Of a stretch of DNA of 43,793 nucleotides, positions 40,832-43,793 are shown one piece after another (position 1 is the first letter of the stretch; each line of letters begins with the position of its first letter). The position numbers and the translations under genes are program-made. The DNA comes from a virus. The stretch lies in IMG/VR virus record IMGVR_UViG_3300017605_000657, positions 1 through 43,793 of that record. The stretch is one strand, 5' to 3'. Under the pieces are notes generated by a model. The model ran no database searches. It was given only the letters and a program-made list of their open reading frames with translations, and was not told where the DNA came from.

Positions 40832-40860
40832 TTGACAGCAGGGGTAGTTGCGTGCAGGAT
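40832..40860 (+). promoter_or_regulatory. Rightward sigma-70-type promoter for the packaging and late genes
   Basis: A consensus TTGACA (40832-40837), 17 bases, and CAGGAT (40855-40860) face the chain of genes at 41034 onward that leads into terminase and head genes. The expected start near 40867 puts the parS-like site inside the leader. Confidence 0.5.
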
Positions 40861-40931
40861 GGCACCGCCGGTCGGCGAGAAAGACTCACGGCTTGAGGTG
40901 GTGGCGTGGGTCCGGGAGGCGCCGGCCGGCA

Positions 40932-40947
40932 TGTTCCACGTGAAACA
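40932..40947. other. parS: parS site (exact match to the bacterial ParB-binding consensus)
   Basis: TGTTCCACGTGAAACA matches all 15 fixed bases of the chromosomal parS consensus TGTTNCACGTGAAACA. It is intergenic, 85 bases upstream of the first rightward start. No parA or parB gene is present. The only ParB-like sequence is the domain inside the giant protein, which is of a different type. Host ParB is the expected ligand. Confidence 0.85.
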
Positions 40948-41033
40948 TCGAGGGCGGCGGGCGGCATCCGCGGGTGTCCAGCGCACGAGCTCCGCGGGGG
41001 AAACCCACCCCGCTGCCGGACCTGGAGGTGCGA

Positions 41034-41363
41034 GTGAAGATGAACGACGGACTGGTGGAGGGGCGCCACGTGTTCTATCAGGACACGGACGGCACCCATG
41101 CGGCGATCGTGGCCAAGGTGGATGGCGCCGTGGACCCGGACGGGAACGACCAGACCACGGTGACGCTGATGGTGATCGACTTCAACGGCGGCACCTACGC
41201 CAAGCAGGACGTGCACCCGGATCCGCGGGCGAGCTCTGCCGGCATCGTGGAGAGCGGCCAGCCGACCGTGGGCACATGGCGCTGGATGTACCACCGCCAG
41301 GGCACGACCTACACGCCGGGGCAGAAGCCGGGTTCGCTGGACCCGGCCGGCGCGAAGGGCTGA
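41034..41363 (+). CDS. Conserved-looking hypothetical protein
   Basis: A 109-residue protein. GGAGG at 41024 precedes the GTG (41034); ATG at 41040 is an alternative. It is strand-rich (GRHVFYQDTDGTHAAIVAKVDG, QTTVTLMVIDFNGGTYAKQ) and ends with a TWRWMYHRQGTTYTPG segment. It looks like a compact beta domain of the type often seen in small phage proteins near the packaging genes. No specific family is claimed. First gene after the late promoter. Confidence 0.65.
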   Translation: MKMNDGLVEGRHVFYQDTDGTHAAIVAKVDGAVDPDGNDQTTVTLMVIDFNGGTYAKQDVHPDPRASSAGIVESGQPTVGTWRWMYHRQGTTYTPGQKPGSLDPAGAKG

Positions 41364-41444
41364 ACGATGGGGGGCGCGTCTCGGGTGCGCGTGGTTTCCC
41401 TGGCTGCGGCGCTCGAGCCGCCCCCCGCCCAAGGAGGTAGCGAC

Positions 41445-41720
41445 GTGATTCTCGACGTGGCAGGCGAAGAGCTCGTGAGCGGGTCTGTGGTCACGATCCC
41501 GTTGCCGGAATCCGGCGACGAGGTGCGCGGCTACGTCGTGGCCTGCGAGGACAACACGGGCGATGTGTTCGTCATGGTCACGGCCGCGCCGCACCGCGGA
41601 CAGCGACTCCGGGTCCACGGTTCCAGCTGCTCGCTGCAGCACGCTCAGTCAGGGAAGGCTCTCATGGCGATTCAACGCGCGGGCAACGAGCTCGGGCTGG
41701 TGGAGGTGGAGGCCGCGTGA
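41445..41720 (+). CDS. Hypothetical small beta-rich protein
   Basis: A 91-residue protein with AAGGAGG seven bases before GTG. An upstream ATG at 41367 would extend it by 26 residues but lies before the good ribosome-binding site. Strand-rich (VVTIPLPESGDEVRGYVVAC, DVFVMVTAAPHRGQRLRV), probably a small barrel. The stop overlaps the next start. Confidence 0.6.
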   Translation: MILDVAGEELVSGSVVTIPLPESGDEVRGYVVACEDNTGDVFVMVTAAPHRGQRLRVHGSSCSLQHAQSGKALMAIQRAGNELGLVEVEAA

Positions 41721-42436
41721 TCGTGAACGGCTTCGAGGTGCCCAAGGGACTGCTCGGCACCGACTACGACCCACAGCCATGGGAGACGTGGTGTAACGAC
41801 CACCACTGGCAGACCGGCAGGCTGATCCCGTCGCTCGAGGCATCGAGCCTTGGTGTCTGCGAGATGTGCCTGCAGCTGAACTACGTGAGGTGCAAGACCC
41901 ATGGCATCATCGAGCGCAACGAGCGCGGAGGATGCTCCCTCTGTGCGCCAGACCAAGGCCAGGGAGGAAGCCCGGCTCTGCCCGCCGGACATGAAGCACA
42001 ACCCGCCGTGGCGGTCGGTGCTGCTGCGATACCTGAAGCCGGGGCAATCACTGAACGAGATCTACCGGCTCCTTGGGTGGACGAAGGGTCGTCAGTATTG
42101 GGCGCGCAGGGGCGGCGGGGTGGACCTCCGCCTGTCGGTAGCCTCGCAGATGGCACGGGCGGTGCGCGCGCCGCTGGGGACGTTCCTCGCGGAGCTGGCG
42201 ACGGCGACGGGGATCCCACCGCTGATGGCGCCGCCGCGCCGGCCGGTGACGAAGAAGTCGATCCAACGCAAGGAGCGTCACCGGAAACGCTGCAGCTACT
42301 GTCAGAGCTGGGCTCACAAGAGGAAGGACTGTCCTCGCTTGCTCAGTCAGTCCTCGACGCAGTTGATGCTCGCACGTGGGGAGGCGCACGCCGAGAGCGG
42401 GGAGCGTCTGCGAAAACGGAGGTAGCGGGTGAGTGA
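41717..42436 (+). CDS. Zinc-binding protein whose frame stays open far beyond its likely domain
   Basis: The frame encodes 239 residues, but only about the first 76 look like real protein. That part has a WCNDHHW segment, then C48/C51 (CEMC), C59, H62, C73/C76 (CSLC), a probable zinc ribbon. Third codon positions are strongly G/C up to about base 41945 and then lose that bias, while the +1 frame gains it. The remaining 160 residues are Gly/Ala/Pro/Asp-rich and probably not selected as protein. Either the zinc protein simply ends late, or ribosomes or the original gene shift into the HTH frame (41943-42425). A base-call error would give the same picture. Confidence 0.5.
   Translation: MIVNGFEVPKGLLGTDYDPQPWETWCNDHHWQTGRLIPSLEASSLGVCEMCLQLNYVRCKTHGIIERNERGGCSLCAPDQGQGGSPALPAGHEAQPAVAVGAAAIPEAGAITERDLPAPWVDEGSSVLGAQGRRGGPPPVGSLADGTGGARAAGDVPRGAGDGDGDPTADGAAAPAGDEEVDPTQGASPETLQLLSELGSQEEGLSSLAQSVLDAVDARTWGGARRERGASAKTEVAGE
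41943..42425 (+). CDS. HTH protein with C-terminal CCHC zinc knuckle
   Basis: A 160-residue protein. A helical middle (QSLNEIYRLLGWTKGRQYW, then VASQMARAVRAPLGTFLAEL) resembles an XRE-type DNA-binding fold. A basic stretch (SIQRKERHRKR) leads to C117, C120, H125, C130. That is exactly CX2CX4HX4C, the spacing of retroviral-type nucleic-acid-binding knuckles. A basic tail follows. Start uncertain: GTG 41943 has GGAGGA eleven bases upstream; ATG 41901 is possible; or the protein is joined to the preceding zinc protein by a +1 shift. High G/C at third positions supports this frame. Candidate regulator of the late genes or RNA/ssDNA-binding factor. Confidence 0.6.
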   Translation: MRQTKAREEARLCPPDMKHNPPWRSVLLRYLKPGQSLNEIYRLLGWTKGRQYWARRGGGVDLRLSVASQMARAVRAPLGTFLAELATATGIPPLMAPPRRPVTKKSIQRKERHRKRCSYCQSWAHKRKDCPRLLSQSSTQLMLARGEAHAESGERLRKRR

Positions 42437-42665
42437 GGCCAGGTTCGTGACGTTCATCGGCGGTCCGCTCGATGGGCGCACGCAGCTGATGACGATGCCG
42501 TTTCCGCAGCGCGTGAGCATCGAGCCATCGGGCAACCAGGAGGGGCAGTTCTTCTACCTCCCGAACCAGCCGTGGCACGAATGGACTCTCCACCGCGAGC
42601 CCAAGCCGGCGAAGGTGGTCTACGAGCTCGAGGGATTGAACTGCTACCGCGCGGTCGAGTCGTGA
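42429..42665 (+). CDS. Small FxGGPxDG-motif protein (copy 1)
   Basis: A 78-residue protein beginning near FVTFIGGPLDGRTQLM. The same start motif (EFVGGPKDGE) opens the protein at 43416. I have seen this G-G-P-x-D-G opening in many small phage proteins of unknown function. The rest has a WHEWTLHREPKPAKVVYELEG strand region. GTG start; the stop overlaps the next start. Function unknown. Confidence 0.6.
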   Translation: MSEARFVTFIGGPLDGRTQLMTMPFPQRVSIEPSGNQEGQFFYLPNQPWHEWTLHREPKPAKVVYELEGLNCYRAVES

Positions 42666-43132
42666 CGTGGGGGAACGCGCTGGCGCTCGTAATCGGCATG
42701 GTGATCGGGGCGGGCCTGCTGAGCCTCGGATACTGGCTGGGGATGACGTGGTCGAGGTCCGCGTCTCAGGACGTGCTCTCCGCCGCACAGACCCAGGTGC
42801 AGGCAGCGAAGGCGGTCAGCGACATGACCCTGACCCTGGCGGACGTGGCGGCGAGGGATTCGATGCTGGCGACGAGGATGGACGCGCTCCACGACCGGAT
42901 CGGGTCGCAGGAGAGGGCGACGGAGCAGCTGGAGCGCCAGTCGAGGGCGCAGACGGACAACCTGGCGATGCTGGTGGACGCCTTCATCCAGAGGGGCTAC
43001 CTGCGCGAGGCGAGGACGCCGACGCAGGTGGGGGAGAAGCGCCAGCCGCCCGGCCCCATGCCCCTGGACCGCGTCCCGAGCGCGAGGGTGGACAACTCCC
43101 AATCGCACACGGAGCCTACCGCCACTGGTTGA
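42662..43132 (+). CDS. Membrane-anchored coiled-coil protein
   Basis: A 156-residue protein. An N-terminal membrane segment (about 3-29, NALALVIGMVIGAGLLSLGYWLG) is followed by a long Ala/Gln/Asp coiled coil (LTLADVAARDSMLATRMDALHDRI) and a Pro-rich end. GTG start overlaps the previous stop. The topology (anchor plus periplasmic or cytoplasmic coil) is spanin-like, but it lies before terminase, not in the lysis cassette. Role unknown. Confidence 0.6.
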   Translation: MTWGNALALVIGMVIGAGLLSLGYWLGMTWSRSASQDVLSAAQTQVQAAKAVSDMTLTLADVAARDSMLATRMDALHDRIGSQERATEQLERQSRAQTDNLAMLVDAFIQRGYLREARTPTQVGEKRQPPGPMPLDRVPSARVDNSQSHTEPTATG

Positions 43133-43419
43133 CGCTACCCGTGGGAGAGCGCCCCACGGCCGCGCCGAACGCCGAGAAGTTCGCCGAGATGTTCGGCGTC
43201 ACGCTCAAGCAGCTCATGGCGTGGGAAGGGGATAAGGCGTTCATGCAGTCCGTGCTCGAGCACCAGGGCCACTGGATCGCTCAGCGACCGCGTATCATGG
43301 AGGCGCTGCTCGCTCGCGCCACCAACACGGAGGACAAGGAGCAGCTGCTCTACGCTTCCGCGTACATGATTGCGATCGGAGATCCCACCGGACAGCAGCT
43401 CGGGAAGCTGGCCGGGTGA
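43129..43419 (+). CDS. Putative terminase small subunit
   Basis: A 96-residue helical protein just upstream of the terminase nuclease. The N-terminal part has an HTH-like pattern, AEKFAEMFGVTLKQLMAWEGD, followed by KAFMQSVLEHQGHWI and a C-terminal helix. That resembles small terminase subunits and phBC6A51-type HTH proteins, which recognise packaging sites. TTG start overlapping the previous stop; a GTG at 43141 is possible. The call rests on the motif and position. Confidence 0.6.
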   Translation: MTLPVGERPTAAPNAEKFAEMFGVTLKQLMAWEGDKAFMQSVLEHQGHWIAQRPRIMEALLARATNTEDKEQLLYASAYMIAIGDPTGQQLGKLAG

Positions 43420-43652
43420 GCCTTTTCGACCGGCTGCTCAGGCGCCGAACACGGAGGATCCCCATGGAGTTCGTGGGAGGCCCCAAGGATGGGGAAGTCG
43501 AGCCGACGCAGTCGTGGTGGACGCCGGGCACGGTGGTGAGGTTTCGCACCGAGCCCGAGCCTGAATCGCCGGTGCTCCACCACTACCAGGTGCAGGAGAA
43601 GCCGTCAGGAGAGCGTTACTTCATGTACGTGGGCGCAGCGAGGGAGCCATGA
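43416..43652 (+). CDS. Small FxGGPxDG-motif protein (copy 2)
   Basis: A 78-residue protein with a basic N-terminus (LFDRLLRRRTRRI) then MEFVGGPKDGEVEPT, the motif shared with 42429-42665. The C-terminal half (HYQVQEKPSGERYFMYVGA) is a strand region. GTG start overlaps the terS stop and its stop overlaps the terL start, placing it between the two terminase genes. Confidence 0.6.
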   Translation: MSLFDRLLRRRTRRIPMEFVGGPKDGEVEPTQSWWTPGTVVRFRTEPEPESPVLHHYQVQEKPSGERYFMYVGAAREP

Positions 43653-43793
43653 TCGAGAAGCGAGACGACGGCACGCGCGTGGAGAAGAAGCCGCTGATGG
43701 ACCTGAGCTACGACCACGAGGGCCTGCGTCCGGTGTTCAACCCCTCGACCGTGCCCGGCGGCAAGCACGGCTGTCGGATCTATCGCACGCCGC
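43649..43793 (+). CDS. terL: Terminase nuclease gene, 5' part (continues at base 71)
   Basis: ATG at 43649 with GGGAG just upstream, overlapping the previous stop (ATGA). It encodes a polar N-terminus and then a segment ending VFNPSTVPGGKHGC, the region just before the nuclease core. From 43724 it repeats the left end of the window. Read through the join, the gene is 894 bases. No ATPase sequence precedes it within the gene. Confidence 0.8.
   Translation, partial: MIEKRDDGTRVEKKPLMDLSYDHEGLRPVFNPSTVPGGKHGCRIYRTP
43724..43793. repeat. 70-base direct terminal repeat (right copy of 1-70)
   Basis: Identical to bases 1-70 and in the same reading frame of terL. It supports a circular or circularly permuted genome map of 43,723 bases. 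Confidence 0.95.

Larger units (their letters stand above)
40250..41033. other. Non-coding control region with GC-skew flip, candidate replication origin
   Basis: I see no credible gene here. Reading frames on both strands are open mainly because of high G+C and give low-complexity products. The left half (about 40380-40540) is strongly C-rich on the + strand and the right half (about 40540-40740) strongly G-rich. It holds hairpins, divergent promoters, the AT-rich patch 40777-40797 and a parS-like site. Origin function is inference. Confidence 0.4.

Noticed and set aside
40237-40986. A 249-codon open frame on the - strand across the control region
   Set aside because: The product is low-complexity Arg/Gly/Pro/Ala sequence with no domain, it covers the promoters and parS, and frames on the other strand are equally open. 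High G+C explains it.
1-43793. Temperate lifestyle (integrase, excisionase, attachment site)
   Set aside because: No recombinase motif or att-like duplication was found. The HTH protein near 42 kb could be a regulator but alone does not show lysogeny.

Overview
The window is a GC-rich (roughly two-thirds G+C by eye), almost fully coding genome of a tailed double-stranded DNA phage. The first 70 bases are repeated exactly as the last 70 (1-70 = 43724-43793), and the gene cut at the right edge (start 43649) runs in frame into the gene at the left edge. The simplest reading is a complete circular or circularly permuted genome of 43,723 unique bases, linearised inside the terminase nuclease gene. 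There is a portal, scaffold, capsid protein, adaptor and beta-propeller nozzle-like protein, very large internal virion genes, beta-helix and fibre proteins, and no tape measure, sheath or tail-tube gene. This points to podovirus morphology. No integrase, DNA polymerase, primase, CRISPR array or tRNA gene was recognised. The host cannot be named. The parS-like site suggests a bacterium with a ParABS chromosome-partition system, and the start codons (many GTG and TTG) suit a high-GC host.

Layout. From 41.0 to 43.8 kb and 0 to 27.0 kb, rightward: small leader genes, a terS-like gene, a nuclease-only terL, portal, DUF3008-like protein, scaffold, major capsid protein, a capsid-associated protein, two signal-peptide proteins, a fibre-like protein, adaptor, nozzle, fibre, internal virion proteins, a 3572-residue polyvalent giant gene, then lysis (M15 peptidase, a membrane protein, an LLH-like holin). 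From 27.0 to 37.0 kb, rightward from a promoter with a structured leader: a RecT-like annealing protein and a chain of small genes, then an exported glycosidase-like protein with two beta-helix and one fibre-like gene, then an HNH nuclease, a FEN-type 5'-nuclease and small genes. From 37.0 to 40.2 kb, leftward: a radC-led operon of nine small genes with GC-rich hairpins between several of them. It ends in a terminator shared with the convergent rightward operon.

Between the leftward operon and the rightward late operon lies about 870 bases without a credible gene (40160-41033). It holds divergent promoters, hairpins, an abrupt flip from C-rich to G-rich on the + strand, and an exact match to the bacterial parS consensus. 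It is the best candidate for the control and replication centre.

Most interesting points: the exact parS in a phage with no parAB genes; a terminase that is only the nuclease half, with no packaging ATPase visible; a giant protein combining a strawberry-notch-type helicase, a ParB-like domain and membrane-active ends; Sec-type signal peptides in the head-tail cluster; an RNA leader able to form a pseudoknot that competes with a Shine-Dalgarno-masking helix; and an HTH protein ending in a CX2CX4HX4C zinc knuckle, preceded by a reading-frame switch.
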